Part shown: positions 1 to 11,332 of the stretch, piece by piece
Numbering within the stretch: position 1 is the first letter of the stretch
Layout: every line of letters starts with the position of its first letter
DNA from: Chimonanthus salicifolius
Lineage: Eukaryota; Streptophyta; Magnoliopsida; Laurales; Calycanthaceae
Direction: 5' to 3'
Length of the DNA: 64,000 nucleotides
Assembly: GCA_013350335.1 (NCBI GenBank)
Contig: CM023541.1
Location: 61,879,413 to 61,943,412 of the forward strand
The notes under the pieces: generated by a model
What the model saw: the letters and a program-made list of their open reading frames with translations, nothing else
Database searches by the model: none
What the model was told of the DNA's origin: nothing
Translations under genes and position numbers: made by a program

Positions 1-854
1 GGACATCAGATTAATTATTCTGCTAATCAGTGTAATTACAATTAATATTGATATAATCTCCATGCAATAGTTTCTGTATATACAATTGACTCCCAGTTCT
101 TATTCTCTTTCTTCATCTGACACTGTAAATCTTCATTTTGACCCCTTTCTTTCTCCCCCCTCTTTCTCTTTCAACCAGTTTTCCTTTATCAGTTCAGAAT
201 TCTTCAGTGAATTTTCCTTGTGGAAGCTTGAAAATCAGAAAAAGAAGCCAAAGTTTCAGAGCCCCAGATACTTGAAGGAGGATTCATGCCTCTAGCAATG
301 GTTCTAACAGCCATTATCTCCTCCTCATGCAGACCAGTTACCTAACATAAAGAAGAAAATGACCTCATTTTATATTCTTGAATTTAGATTCGATGTCATA
401 TTCTTTTATTCTGTAACTGACAAAATAAAGAAAGAGTGCTGATAGTTGAATATTTAATGCTGAATGTAGAATTGTTATTATTATTATAAAGAGAGGGAAA
501 AAAAAATAGTGTTGAAGGAAAAGCCACCTCCCTCAATCTCTATTTTTTCCTATACATTTTCTTCCCTGGTATCCGCCGTCTAAGGCCTCAAAACAGATCT
601 AAAAAATAATTTTACAGTAGAGTCCTAAGATGCAGTAGAGCCCCTCTTATCAAGTTTGTCTAGGCCTCTCAAATTTTAAAAATTCTCACGGCCGGAATCA
701 GTACATTATTTTCTTATTCAGTATAACATTTTATACTAAATTTTATTTATTTTAATAATAAATGTAAATTACTGAATGATAATGTGTCAACGTATGATTG
801 ATGCAGTTGATAAATGTTGACACTTTTTTTTTTGTCTCTGTATTTACTTCTTTC
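1..854. other. Non-coding flank downstream of the CCT gene
   Basis: No gene is recognisable here. The short open frame at 86-295 is low-complexity (Ser/Phe-rich) with no family resemblance. 480-800 is AT-rich. This is the region into which the minus-strand CCT gene at 855-1959 would transcribe its 3' UTR. Confidence 0.5.
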
Positions 855-1959
855 CTATCTTACCCAAGGTTCTTCTTCCTCTTCTACCCCACGGTGAGGA
901 TCAGTTGCTTTGAGAATCTCCTCATTTTCATCATTTCTAGCGAACCTTCCTCTTACTCGAGCCCTGCCGTCGGCGAGAGTCTTCCTGCAAACATACTGCT
1001 AAGCAGAAGAATTCATATTTTCAGATCAGTTTTCATGGAGTTGAGAAGTGTTAGAAGAGACTTGTTAAGAGTGGTCGTCACCTTGATTGTCTTGTTGAAG
1101 TTTCTTTGGTTTCTTTTGCTTCTGTACTTTTGGATTCTCTGTTTTCTCTCCTCGGGGCTGTACCGACTGACTGAAAAAATCGACGTTTCGTCAAATGAAT
1201 TTCGATAGCTGCAATTCGTTTGATCCCCATTCAACATCTGATTTAAAAAAGAAAGAAAGAAAGAAAATGGGTAATAATATTTAGAAGAATCACAGAAAGA
1301 AGGAAAAAATAAAACGAAGAAGAAGAAGAAGAAGAAGAAGAACAGAGTAAATGAAGAAAGGAAAAGAGAAGTGGGTGAATTCTAACATGTAAATCTCCAG
1401 TACTGGAAGCCCTTCTTATGAGTCCTTCAAAATTCCAGTTCTGATCCAAATTCAACATCTGGGCCTGGAAAATTGGCGACTCCCAGAGAAAATTCGGGTT
1501 GGGTTGAAAGAGAAAAGCTGGCTTCTGATCAACAGATTGGCTACTGAGGCTCCTCTGCATAATATCATTTGGAAAAAGCGAGAGGGTGTTCGATTCCAAA
1601 TCTCCAGGGAACTCCATTTTCACTCCCATTTGGTTGATGGGACTCGAATCTGCATACCCAGCTGCCATTGCCATGGCAGATGTTGTTGGGTCTAGTGAAA
1701 GGTTGTGCATTTTCTGGGTGGGGGGAGAAGAGCAAAACAGAGGAAGTGGGGTTGGCGTGTACATGCAAAAAGATGGATCGAAGGGCTGAAATTGATTTGG
1801 GACGTCGGAGAATGGCTGGAAGAAGTTCAGAGAAAGGTCTGGAGAAGGGTATGTGGCATTTGCTGCAGGGAAGAACTGGAATTCAACGTCTGAGGGAGCT
1901 ATTTCTGTGGAGGAATGGCATTCAAAAGAGCCATCAAAGAGGAAAAGATCAGACGACAT
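855..1959 (-). CDS. CCT-motif family protein (ASML2/CONSTANS-like C-terminal domain), three exons, complete
   Basis: Exons on the minus strand are 1387-1959, 1082-1237 and 855-995. All introns are phase 0 with GT/AG ends (149 and 86 bp). The protein is about 289 residues. I start at the ATG 1957-1959 because the frame upstream (to 1980) has no ATG and the family begins with a short MSSDLF-like N-terminus. Exon 1 (191 codons) is Ser/Pro/Phe-rich, with family blocks MQRSLSSQSVDQKP and FLWESPIFQAQ, and ends in RRASSTGDLH. Exon 2 has the first half of the CCT domain (RYSPEERKQRIQKYRSKRNQ, then RNFNKTIK). Exon 3 has the second half (YVCRKTLADGRARVRGRFAR) and an acidic tail ending EEPWVR. There is no B-box zinc finger, so this is the CCT-only class, not a true CONSTANS. 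CCT domains act in nuclear localisation and in partnering with NF-Y-type factors. A role in transcription regulation is known for the family; the specific target is unknown. Confidence 0.9.
1316..1342 (+). repeat. (GAA)n microsatellite in CCT intron 1
   Basis: Nine GAA units lie inside the 149-bp first intron of the CCT gene. On the gene strand this is a (TTC)n polypyrimidine run upstream of the 3' splice site, so length changes could affect splicing. Confidence 0.85.
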
Positions 1960-2043
1960 TGAGATAAAAAAACAGAACAAGAAGAAGAAAATGAAAACAG
2001 AGTCTCTCTCTCTGAGGAAGGAAGAAGGGCACTTTCATCTGGG

Positions 2044-2050
2044 TTTTATA
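2044..2050 (-). promoter_or_regulatory. TATA box of the CCT gene
   Basis: TATAAAA reads on the minus strand 85 bp upstream of the chosen ATG, leaving room for a short GA-rich leader (GA repeat at about 2002-2016). Position fits, but there is no transcript evidence. Confidence 0.4.
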
Positions 2051-2350
2051 TTATTTTCATGTCTGTCGCTATGTGGGGAAGAAGACAAAGGTGGCAAATG
2101 CAAAAGCATAAATTTATCAGCTATTGTTTTCGTATTATGAGAACTGAGAATTTGGATGGAAAGTTTCTAGGGATTTGAAAGGATGAAGGAAAGTTCCAAC
2201 TCTGGAAAGTTTGACTCGAAGTAAATGCATTAGGATACCAAAACTTCAGGTCAAAGTCTCCCTTTCCAAAGATAAGTTTGATTAAAATTTAAAAATGATT
2301 ATGTATTTTTTTTTAATTTACGTGTAAAAAATCCTCTTCTTAAGACACAC

Positions 2351-5069
2351 CACGTGAGGTGAGGTTATGGAGATTCGAAAATTGAATCTCATATAACACT
2401 TTTAATTTGATAGATTTTGTTGTTTTTTTTTAAAAAGAGATTTTTCAACTATATTATTTATGAGATTTTCTATCGAGTTTATCCAACTATATGAAACTTA
2501 AATTACAATAATTTTGTAATATTTTAGAAAAATTAATAGTCTAACTTTTTTAAAAGAAAGTTTAGATGTGAAATTTGACTAAGAAAAATGGATATTGAAA
2601 TTTAAGTGTTACGTTTATTTAATTATTTATACTAAATTTATATTTAAATTTAATATTAGAATATTTTCAGATGGCAACTTAAATATGGAAAAATCATAAT
2701 ATATAAGTCATTGTCATTATCAAAAGCATTTACTCTATTTATCTTAGATTGATACTCTAATTAGGTTTGACGACATTTTTTTTTTTTTTTTTGAGTTATC
2801 TCAATATGACGAGCTTTTGACTCAGTCTTGCAATCTTATAATTGCAAGAGTGTATATAAATAATATACATAAACAAAGTATGAATGAAGAATGAGTATAA
2901 GCATCGGATGTAAGTATTCACATGCAAATGTAAATTTGGATATATTTGAATCTACTTTTAAGATTTAGTTTTACTCGAATTTAACTTACAATCACTATTT
3001 ATAGCTCTACAAATTTTAGATTGCATATGGATTATTTTAATCTCATATTCAACTTTTTTACTCTAACTAAATGACACATTAAAACTTCATTTCAACTTAT
3101 TATTGATTGACTTTACAAGACTCGTAATTGGTCTTATGTGACAGTGACTAACAATGTATTTTTATTTGATCAATAGAGTAATAGAATTTATCGTGATCCA
3201 TACACCTCATGTGCTTTTCTTTTTTCTTCTGTTGCGCTTGTTCATATTTGTTGGAGCATTATGGTTTCTCTAACAAGTCCATCTCAATAATGATTGAAGC
3301 ATAATAATTTTCTCAACTACCGAGTAAACAGTCTAAGGTTATATTTATATTGTTTTTTCATTTCGAATCGACTAACTGCATAATGGCTTTTGCGGTGTTG
3401 TGTGAATTATATTTTTAATTTTTAAAAAAAATTTAAAAGATACATTTTTTTCTTCATAAGTACCAACAACCTCCTTTAGAGGGTAGGAATACCAAAAAGA
3501 AAACACCTAAACTCTTAAAAATAATGACATAAATTTGAAGTTATTGCCAAAACAGAGGAACTACCTTTAATGATGGCATGGCATTAGGAGCAATGGTTAA
3601 TATTTTATTTTTATTATAATTTACTATTTCTCTCATTTATTACATCATATGAAAATCTCACAGAACCTTTCTTCCACTCAAAATATCATATCTTATTAAA
3701 AGGATTAATAAACAAATATACCTAAAATAAAGATAAATTTAATTTTATTAAAAAAGCATTCCTACATGTTCTTAACACGCCATGTTCAAAGGTTCAAAAT
3801 GTGGAAATCTTTTATATAATTTTATTCAGTGAATAATGCTGTCAAATGGAGTCATCCAATAAGTAGAGAAACCCTCGAGACACGTGAGGAGGGGGCCTAT
3901 GTAAGGGTTTGAACTCTTTAAAGTGGGACCCATGTAATCCCAACTGCGCTTGCACAGGTACGTTTCATATCAGTTAAAAGCAAAATCTCGTAGCTTCAAG
4001 CCACGATAAGTTGGAGTTTCTTTCATCATCTCGTATCGTACACGTGTGAGCTGCACATTGACACGTAGACACGATTGCGTCTACACTTACGTCTGCTTTT
4101 ATAAGTAGTGGCAGGTGTTGGAGTTTCCGTAGTCCTGAGACTACCGTGAGAAGGAAGAGAAAAGGGGGCCCACGCCTGTTTGCACTTTGCAGTTGGAAAG
4201 GACCGACAAAGGGAGCAAGTTACAGATGGGACCAGTCCAGGGGTTTGTTTGGGCCCGCCGGCCCTCCACACTAGCCAGCAAAAATATGCCAGTTTCAAGA
4301 AAATGAAGGGATTGAAAAGTTTTAAGCATTAATCATATATCTATATTAAAAAAAATTACCTTTCACAAAAAAATAATTTAAAATAAATTTGAATCGAGTT
4401 GGATGAAGAGTCTCAGGAGCAAACTTGACTTAGATTCGAATTGAATGATACTATAACACTTTATAATTGGGGGTGCAACGTGGGAAGTAGGTTAGGTTGA
4501 TCGTCTAAAAGTGAAGGACCCATATTATATTTCGGTTATTATTTTTTATCTAATTTATATTTAGGTTTCTTCTATTTTTACCAATAACTCAACTCATTTT
4601 TAAAAATTTCAATTTAATTTTATTATTGATCAATAGATTCAAATCGATTAAAATAACGTGGCTTAGAATATTTATTAGATTTTTTAAGTATTTATTGAGA
4701 TAGAGAATCAATTAAATCCACTGTCCTTAGAGCACATCAAGTGAAATTATGAGGGTTCAAATCAAATACCTTCTGTTTTTTGAGACGAAAAATTATCAAT
4801 TGAATTACACTATACATATAATTTTGATCTGACCCATTTTGTCTTGATGGTTGATGCATTGAACTGCGTTGACTATTGACACTTCAGACTTAGATCAAAG
4901 AAAAAAAATTAATTTGTCAAAAAGTTAAAAAAGAAAGAAAAAACAAAGTTATCTATTCCAATGGCTCACCGACCAAATAAAAGGCCACACTTTTGTTCTT
5001 GTTTCCAGCCTCTCCTCCATTTACAATAAAATGACAATGGCATTGCATTCACTTACTTTTGGACACGTG
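2351..5069. promoter_or_regulatory. Upstream region of the CCT gene with four CACGTG G-boxes
   Basis: Perfect CACGTG palindromes occur at 2351-2356, 3881-3886, 4041-4046 and 5064-5069. The stretch 3850-4310 is richer in GC than its surroundings and looks like a promoter block, but no convincing coding exon starts from it. The rest of 1960-6480 is AT-rich and holds no recognisable gene. G-boxes bind bZIP/bHLH factors; whether they serve the CCT gene is inference. Confidence 0.3.
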
Positions 5070-6088
5070 GACAAGTTCATTCAATTGATCCGGGCCGGGC
5101 CATCCATGATTTCACTCAACACCACCATGGGCTAATATGCAAAATCTAATTGTCCATTCGTTCCATCATCCTTCGAGAATCAAAAGGGTCGGTTTGAAAT
5201 TTAGATGGAGGAGAAGCAAAAGAATATAGGAAAATTTTAATTTAAAATGCCCAATGTTTAATAAGTGTCTAGTGTTCAATTTACTCTTTGAACATATTTT
5301 AATATCTTTTTGCTATTATGATAGGTATCAAATTTTTAAAATTTAAAATTTAAATATCTCAAATTCTCAATCTAAGCATTTTCATTGATGAAAAAGTAAA
5401 TTAATAGTAAATATGTGAATTAAGTATTTTGAGATAATGACCTAATAGGATTTAGATATGGGAGGAGGAACGAAGGGGGATCAGGGGTAGGAGACGGGGA
5501 GAGAGATTTATTTTTAGAATTTATGTATTTAGTTAAGAACTCTTTTAATTAAGCAAGCATTTGGTTATAGGTGAAACGGAGATAGAGCTTTCAATTGGTT
5601 ATGGTGGGCCCATCAAGAGTAGATTTAAAAAATTAGTCAACAAGTTAGGTAGGCCTTAATAGCTTGTGAGAGAAGAGGAAAGAAATACGGTATAACATTG
5701 GAAATAAACTCAGTACTATTATCTAAACTTGTTAGATAAGAGTACTGAGCTTCTTTCCACTATTGTACAACATTTCTTTTTCTCTTATGAATCATACGTT
5801 AAAGCATTTGCATTGCCACTATGTAGCAAAATAGAGTCATTGAACGTAAGCATAGACACCTTTTTGAAATTGTTCGTGCTATTCATTTCCAAGCCAACCT
5901 ACCCTTACCATTTTGGTGGAGTGCATCCTCACTGCTACGTACATGGCTACATCATCAATAAAATGTACATTCTTCTTTTATCAGGCAAATCTTCACATGA
6001 CTCTGTGCATCTGGAGTGTGAGTGTGGACAAGATAGCAAAATGTGGGGCAATGTAAAAATTAAAAATATCATACATATTAAGGGAAAT

Positions 6089-6155
6089 ATTTTATAAAAT
6101 AATAGTTAAACCAACATTATTTTATAAAATAATAGTTAAACCAACAATATTTTAT
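6089..6155 (+). repeat. 30-bp tandem direct repeat, two units plus a partial third
   Basis: The unit beginning TTTATAAAATAATAGTTAAA recurs at exactly 30 bp (6091 and 6121), with a degraded third start at 6151. Confidence 0.75.
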
Positions 6156-6179
6156 GAAACTAAATGTTGAATAATAAAT

Positions 6180-6420
6180 TAAAATAAATGAGTGAATAAA
6201 ATGTTGGTAACAAAATTACATATGTCAAGATTAATGAGTAGGATAATGTTAAAAGATATATCTAGAAATGAATAAATTAGAGAAACCCTAATGGTAATCT
6301 CAATAATAAGAAAATAAGAAAAAAATATTTAACATGATTTGGACATGTATATGAGAAACTAAAAATAATACGTTTTAAAAATTAATACGTTGAAATTAAA
6401 ATTTTAAAACCCACATTTTC
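6180..6420 (+). mobile_element. Highly decayed RTE-type LINE 3' end
   Basis: Broken frames still resemble the C-terminal block of RTE-type LINEs (KDxxRNExIRE, then a HxxMY stretch), the same block seen better preserved at 12520-12990 and 49335-49760. Many stops and indels. Confidence 0.4.
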
Positions 6421-6533
6421 AAAACGTTCATAAATTGAGAAGTTTGGAGTGTCCTTGGAATCAGTAGTTCGTTAGAAGTAGTTGCCCACACAAATTCACA
6501 ACCATCCATTTCCAAGAGGAAAAGGGCCCCACA

Positions 6534-6752
6534 TGGGCCTACAACTGAGATTTGTGGGCCCAACCCTAATATTTTAATTACGGCCCATGCACGGATCTAC
6601 TCTATAGACGACACGTCTACGCCGGAGTCATCATTTCCCCCCATCTTTACCTTCGCTTACGCTACTCGTAACTTCGTAAGCAAGAACAAAACTCAGAAGG
6701 CGTCGTTTCGGCTTTTTTTTTTTTTCACCAGGCTCAGATCCTTCACGTTTTC
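6534..6752 (+). promoter_or_regulatory. Housekeeping-type promoter: site II (TGGGCC/GGCCCA) elements and telo-box
   Basis: TGGGCC occurs at 6534-6539 and 6555-6560, the telo-box AACCCTAA at 6562-6569, and GGCCCA at 6582-6587. A weak TATA-like CTCTATAGAC lies at 6599-6608, followed by a pyrimidine-containing leader and an ATG at 6753. In plants this motif combination is typical of ribosomal, mitochondrial and cell-cycle gene promoters. Confidence 0.5.
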
Positions 6753-6769
6753 ATGGCGACTCAATTGTG
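6753..6769 (+). CDS. Possible 17-nt first coding exon of an unidentified gene (orphan 5' end)
   Basis: An ATG is followed by four codons and two bases (MATQL plus TG), then a good 5' splice signal G|GTAAAG at 6770. Without splicing the frame stops after six codons (MATQLW). The nearest polypyrimidine-AG downstream (about 6820) does not give an open frame. Beyond it the DNA becomes AT-rich and then the LTR-like block at 7140. I cannot name the gene. It could be a gene cut off by transposon insertion, a gene whose next exon lies far away, or a captured promoter. Confidence 0.3.
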
Positions 6770-7139
6770 GTAAAGTTCACTTAACCCTAAAGAATTTCTC
6801 TGTTTCTTCTTTTCCCCAGTTGACATCTCAACTCATGTACTCATTCATTCATTGAAGAATGAAAAAGATTTTAAACAACACCCAGATAAGAAAAAAAGTG
6901 GAAAATAGAATAATATAAAGAAAAACCCGATATAGGTCTTGAAAGTTTGCTATCATCAAATTCAATTTATTGTTCTACATGTTATGTATATGTGTCGTTA
7001 TTTATTTTTTTATTATTTCTTGTATATCTAAAAGTATCTCCATCAATATATACTTTTGCTGAATGAATTTTGAAATGACCCATCTAATGGGCTTTCTACT
7101 TCGGCAAATGCTCAAAAAAGTTGAAAAATTACATGTTGT

Positions 7140-7480
7140 TGAAAAATAGGGATAAAGATGTAAATGGCTTGGGTAGGGTTGGGTTAAATCTGGGGCACAC
7201 CCACTATAAATAAAGGGCTTGCATGCCCATGGGAATCGATCCCAGTTCAGTTGAAGTTTGTTTTTCCTTATGCGAAGTAAGTTATTTTTTCCTTGTCTTT
7301 TGATTTCTAGTTTTTATTTTGCTTGAATTTAATTTATTGTTCGAGCAATTTAATTGTCTAATTTTTATTACATTTTTAAATTGATAATGTGTGATTGCAT
7401 GGGGTCAATGACCCTGTGAGTTTTTGGGAATAAAATACATTTCCTAAAAACATTTCATGGAGATACATTTCTATTGAATT
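7140..7480 (+). mobile_element. LTR-like promoter segment, family X copy 1
   Basis: TATAAATA at 7205-7212 is followed 36 bp later by CCCAGTTCAGTTG (7241-7253), then by a T-rich leader. The same pair with the same spacing occurs at 22900/22934. Read as the U3/R/U5 part of an LTR present several times in this window. Confidence 0.45.
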
Positions 7481-8120
7481 CCTTGTAGCCAAATTTACAT
7501 GAACAATTAGAAACATCCCTAGTATGTAAAATTGAACGGCTACTAGTAGAAGGCACTTGAGGAAGGGGGAGATTTTTGATCACTTGGATCAATGGGTTTA
7601 ACAAGGATATGATAGACTATAAAGTGACAAAGAATATGATTTTTGATATGGTAGATGGAAATTTAGAACTCAAAAGCTGGCCTTAGATGTGAAAATGGAT
7701 ATGTTGATGAATTTTCAAAAAAAGAGAGGATATGTTGATGATGATAATGAAAAGTTGAAAACAATGACTTTATCCGAACTTTCCATAATGTAAGACTAGG
7801 CTATGTTTGGTTGAGGAGAAATGGGGTGGAGAAACTTTAAATTTTTTAGGGAACTGCTGGTAATCCCAGTTAGGATGCAACACTCAACGGAGATGTCATG
7901 CATACTCTCTCTTTCTTCAAATTGAAAAACCCGGTTCGAACCCGGCCTGTGAACATGCCTAGATGGGCCAACTTAGAGGGGGCTGACCATGAAGCTTATA
8001 ACATGAATAAATAGAGTGATTGGTCATTTGCAGTACCTGCAACTGAGGGTACCTTTCTTCTTTGTCCCTTTGGCATCCCTTTGGTCATTATTCATCGTGT
8101 CCTTCCCTTGGAAAGAGGAG
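7480..8120. other. Intergenic debris, no gene seen
   Basis: No coding sequence. A perfect Pol III B-box-like GGTTCGAACCC lies at 7933-7943 without a convincing A-box at the right distance, so it may be a broken SINE head. Confidence 0.35.
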
Positions 8121-8126
8121 AGCCAC

Positions 8127-8811
8127 TCAGAGAAGAGTTGATTGATCAGTAGGCACAAAGGCAGAGGACATAACTAGGCGACGCCTTTCTTTGCGAAATA
8201 ATGTAGAATAGACCTCATTTATAGGTGGAAGAGGTCGCTTACTTAGAATTTGGGCGCGAATAGGTTCAAAGTCAGAATTAAGGTCAGCCAGTAAGTTAAG
8301 GGTGTGCCTTTTTTCAACATATTTCTGGTGGAGCAAAGTATCTGTAGGTTTCTCAAGCTAATTAAGTTTCAACCAATAACTCTTCATTTTTGAATAATGT
8401 TGAATAAGAGATAACTCCCCCTGTCGAAGACTAGGAGCATCTTGATATAGCTCATAAATGTGAACAAAATTCTCATCATCAGAATATATGGCCTGGACTG
8501 TATTCTATACGACCTTCGTCGTGGGTAGGGTATACACCAACCTTTAACATTCTCCTCTATAGTGTAAAAGACAGGTTTGAACCAAGGAATTATTAGCTTT
8601 CCATTCCTTGTATTTTACATCATCCTTTGTAGGTTCTGTGGCAGTACCATGAATATAATCAGTCTTTTCCTTAGCATCAAGGAACATTTTGAACTGACTG
8701 AGACCATTGAAAGTAATTGGTCTCACTTAAAAGGGTGGTGGTGATTTTCCCAATATAGGTAGAATCAAAAGATGTGTTGTCAAGCATGTTTAAAGTATCA
8801 GAGGATGCCAT
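8127..8811 (-). pseudogene. Copia gag (UBN2/gag-pre family) remnant
   Basis: The frame opens at an ATG at 8811 (MASSDTLNMLDNTSF) and contains the copia gag N-terminal signature LLSETNYFQWSQSV, then a block with YKEWKANNSLV. A later block, LLADLNSDFEPIRAQIL followed by LPPINEVYSTLFRKERRR, is typical of the gag region before the zinc knuckle. The blocks lie in three frames (8677-8811, 8544-8726, 8127-8336), so at least two frameshifts have occurred. No zinc knuckle is visible. Confidence 0.7.
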
Positions 8812-9469
8812 TAAATATAATATGCAGAAAAAAAACATATATGCTACAAAAACTATGCACAAAAACAACAAAAAATGTGCCCCATAGTCACAAATCAGTG
8901 ACACCACTCAGTGGGATGAGAAAAAAGGCCAAGGGCAACTGGATTGGAGTAGATTTAGTGGTAATCCAATTCCTTAGACTCCAAACTTGGAAATAAAACC
9001 AGATTCAAGGTGTACAACAGTAGTAGTGACAAAGTTGCAGCAATAGTGGGCCCTATTCAATCATGGAAGGAAGAAGAAGCCAAGGAGATGAAGACTAGGG
9101 CTTTGGGCGACTCCAATAGTGTAGGTTTCAAGGAGAAAAAAGCCCCTTGTAGCAGAGACGAAGCTCAAAGGCCATAAAATACTGTTCCTAGGCGTCCTTG
9201 ATGTGAAAATGAGAATGCAGATAAAGGGCTTCACAAGGCACCAAACACTAGGACCCACCTAATGGATGGAAGGAGGACCCAAATATGACTAGGGTTGTGG
9301 TGGTTTCCTTCAGTCTAAGAAAAATATGAATCCATCAAGGAGACTATTCAACCATGAAGGAGACAATTGTAAGGGAGAGAGGCACACCAGAGGCATTAAG
9401 AAGTGTAGAAATACAAAAAAAGGCGACAACAGAAGGTGGAAAATTCAGAAGTTGAACTTGGTAATACCA

Positions 9470-9705
9470 TGTTAAAATGAAAACAAGGAGAAAAGAAAAG
9501 AAAAAAATGAAGGTAGAAGGAAGATTGAGAGAGACTCTTGTTATTGTATATCTTGTTTTTCTAACAGAAGAGGATATATATAGTAATGGGAGCCAACCAA
9601 GGCGAGGAAAAAAGGAAAGAAAGATCATTTACAATCATTTATAATCAATAATATCTAATAGTCAACACACGTGTAAAATATGAAAATGCACCATATTCTC
9701 CAACA
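9470..9705 (-). repeat. LTR of the truncated copia element
   Basis: Minus strand: TGTTGGAG start at 9705, CA end at 9470, then a degenerate PBS. Only one copy is present, so the boundaries rest on termini and PBS position. Confidence 0.45.
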
Positions 9706-10256
9706 TGAGAGTGGATTGGTGAGTTGGTCTAGAGATTAGAGGATGATATTTCTTCCTAGATCACTACTAGGGGATAAAACCAAAGGAGGTAGGGTTGGTC
9801 AATTGGATGATGGCCCTTTTGATTGAGTTGGCATGAAATGCCTCATTCCCTCAAGCTTGGTCTCTTTATATGAAACTTTGGCTTGAAATTCCGGTTCCTT
9901 CTCTGGCGGAATGAAATTGTTGCTTCCCCTACTCTCTTAGGGCATGGTTTCCTCTGGGTTTTTTTTCCAATGAATAAGTGGGGTTTGCTACTGCGACAAT
10001 GTTAACCTCCGCCACCTTAAACCCGAGTTCATTTGAGAATCCTTGGTTTTGTTCCTTCAACTCATCCCAAGACAATTCAAGAAAATATTGATGCCAAATT
10101 TCGATATGCATTTCATACTATTCTTTTCCTCTTGTCAAATCTATTGAGTCTACCCAATTTATTTTTTGTATCCCTAAAATCATTATGGAATAGTAAGCTT
10201 CTAAGGTCAATTACATTGAGACACCCTTGGTACGAAAGAATTGAAAGACTTTGTTT
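9706..10256. other. Spacer between transposon fragments
   Basis: No gene or repeat I can support. The short open frames at 9929-10269 have no family resemblance. Confidence 0.35.
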
Positions 10257-11332
10257 TATTTTTTTTTGAGCATTCACCAAGAAAATTCATTAAAATAAAA
10301 AGAAGAGCAAGTACAAGGGAAAGGGTCTAAAAGGATTAGACCACGAAAAACAAAACGAAAATAAAAATCAATACAAATGTACAACAAAAACAACAAAGAA
10401 AGTTATAAGAAAAAAACGCTTGAGAAATGATTGTCGACTCCCAATTTGGTAAAGTAGTCCGCCACTCTATTAGCTGACCTATCGATTTTGACAAAAGATA
10501 CGTCCATCCCCTCAACCAATTCTCTTACCTCCCTTACTAAATTGACCAATCTCCATGGGGGACGCCTCAGAACCTTTGCCCATTTAAAAACATCTGTCAA
10601 ATTCCCTTCAATAACCGGTTTACCTTGCCCATGAATTTTTGAAATTACCAAAGCTCTCCTAATACTAAGTATTTCTACCTCGTTTGAATCCATGACTCCC
10701 ACCGACTCATTAAACATAATAAATATTTCTCTACTATGGTTCTTAAGCACGCTGAGCTATCCCAGTTGGCCTCGGTTTTCCCTAGTTGCTCCATCAACAT
10801 TAAATTTCATGACGCCCTGTTCTGGTGGCCCACATCTCACCTCCTCCTCACTTTTCTCCTATATTTACTCATACATCCTTCCCAAGACAAGATGAGATCG
10901 TTTATTTTAAGACCCTTAAACTTAGTGCTGGCCAATAGCCAAATGCAAAGTCTCCATTTGGCGATCTGGAAAAGCTTATTTTCAACTGATGATTTGTCCT
11001 CAAAGATTCTAGCATTTCTTTCCTTCCACAATGTCCAAAAAATTGCTGCCGGAATCATTTGCCATGCGATTTTCAGTCTAGGGTTTACCCTCGGAAGGAA
11101 CCACACGCTCACTGTTCCTATACACGACCTATCAAAGACCCAGGGAACATCAAATAGGTTAGCGAATTTTGTTCAAAGTCCTCTTGCAACTAGGCAATTC
11201 ATAAAGAGGTGGTCTACATCCTCATCCATTGACTCGCATAACGGACATTCGAGATCATCTTCTATTCTAAGCAGCCCTCTTCTTTTCAAGTCTAACCTGA
11301 TAAGCACCTTCTCTTTTAACACACACCATGCG
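10257..11332 (-). mobile_element. L1-type LINE, 5'-truncated (zf-RVT and RNase H end)
   Basis: Minus strand, in order: AWCVLKEKVLIRLDLKRRGL and CPLCESMDEDVDHLF (zf-RVT, Cys/His pattern), IFWTLWKERNARIFEDKS, then the RNase H-like C-terminus with RRPPWRLVNLVREVRELV and SANRVADYFTKLGV. A poly(A) tail appears as poly(T) at 10256-10267. Stops and frame changes make it dead. The 5' truncation falls exactly where an oppositely oriented LINE begins. Confidence 0.75.

Larger units (their letters stand above)
8120..9705 (-). mobile_element. Truncated Ty1/copia element: 5' LTR, leader and gag only
   Basis: Read on the minus strand: a 236-bp LTR-like block (9470-9705) starts TGTTGGAG, ends CA, and is followed directly by TGGTAT, the core of an initiator-Met primer-binding site. 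A leader of about 650 bp follows, then gag. Nothing of pol and no 3' LTR is found below 8120, so the element is cut off. Confidence 0.55.

Noticed and set aside
86..295. 69-codon Ser/Phe-rich open frame
   Set aside because: Low complexity, no family match, no start context.
1960..1980. Longer N-terminus for the CCT protein
   Set aside because: The frame opens upstream of 1959 but has no ATG (begins TTG), and family members start at MSSDLF-like sequence.
4026..4298. 90-codon open frame on the minus strand in a GC-richer block
   Set aside because: Overlaps another frame of similar length and has no recognised motif; the block looks regulatory rather than coding.
7933..7943. Isolated perfect B-box GGTTCGAACCC
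   Set aside because: No A-box at the right distance and no SINE body; kept only as a note.
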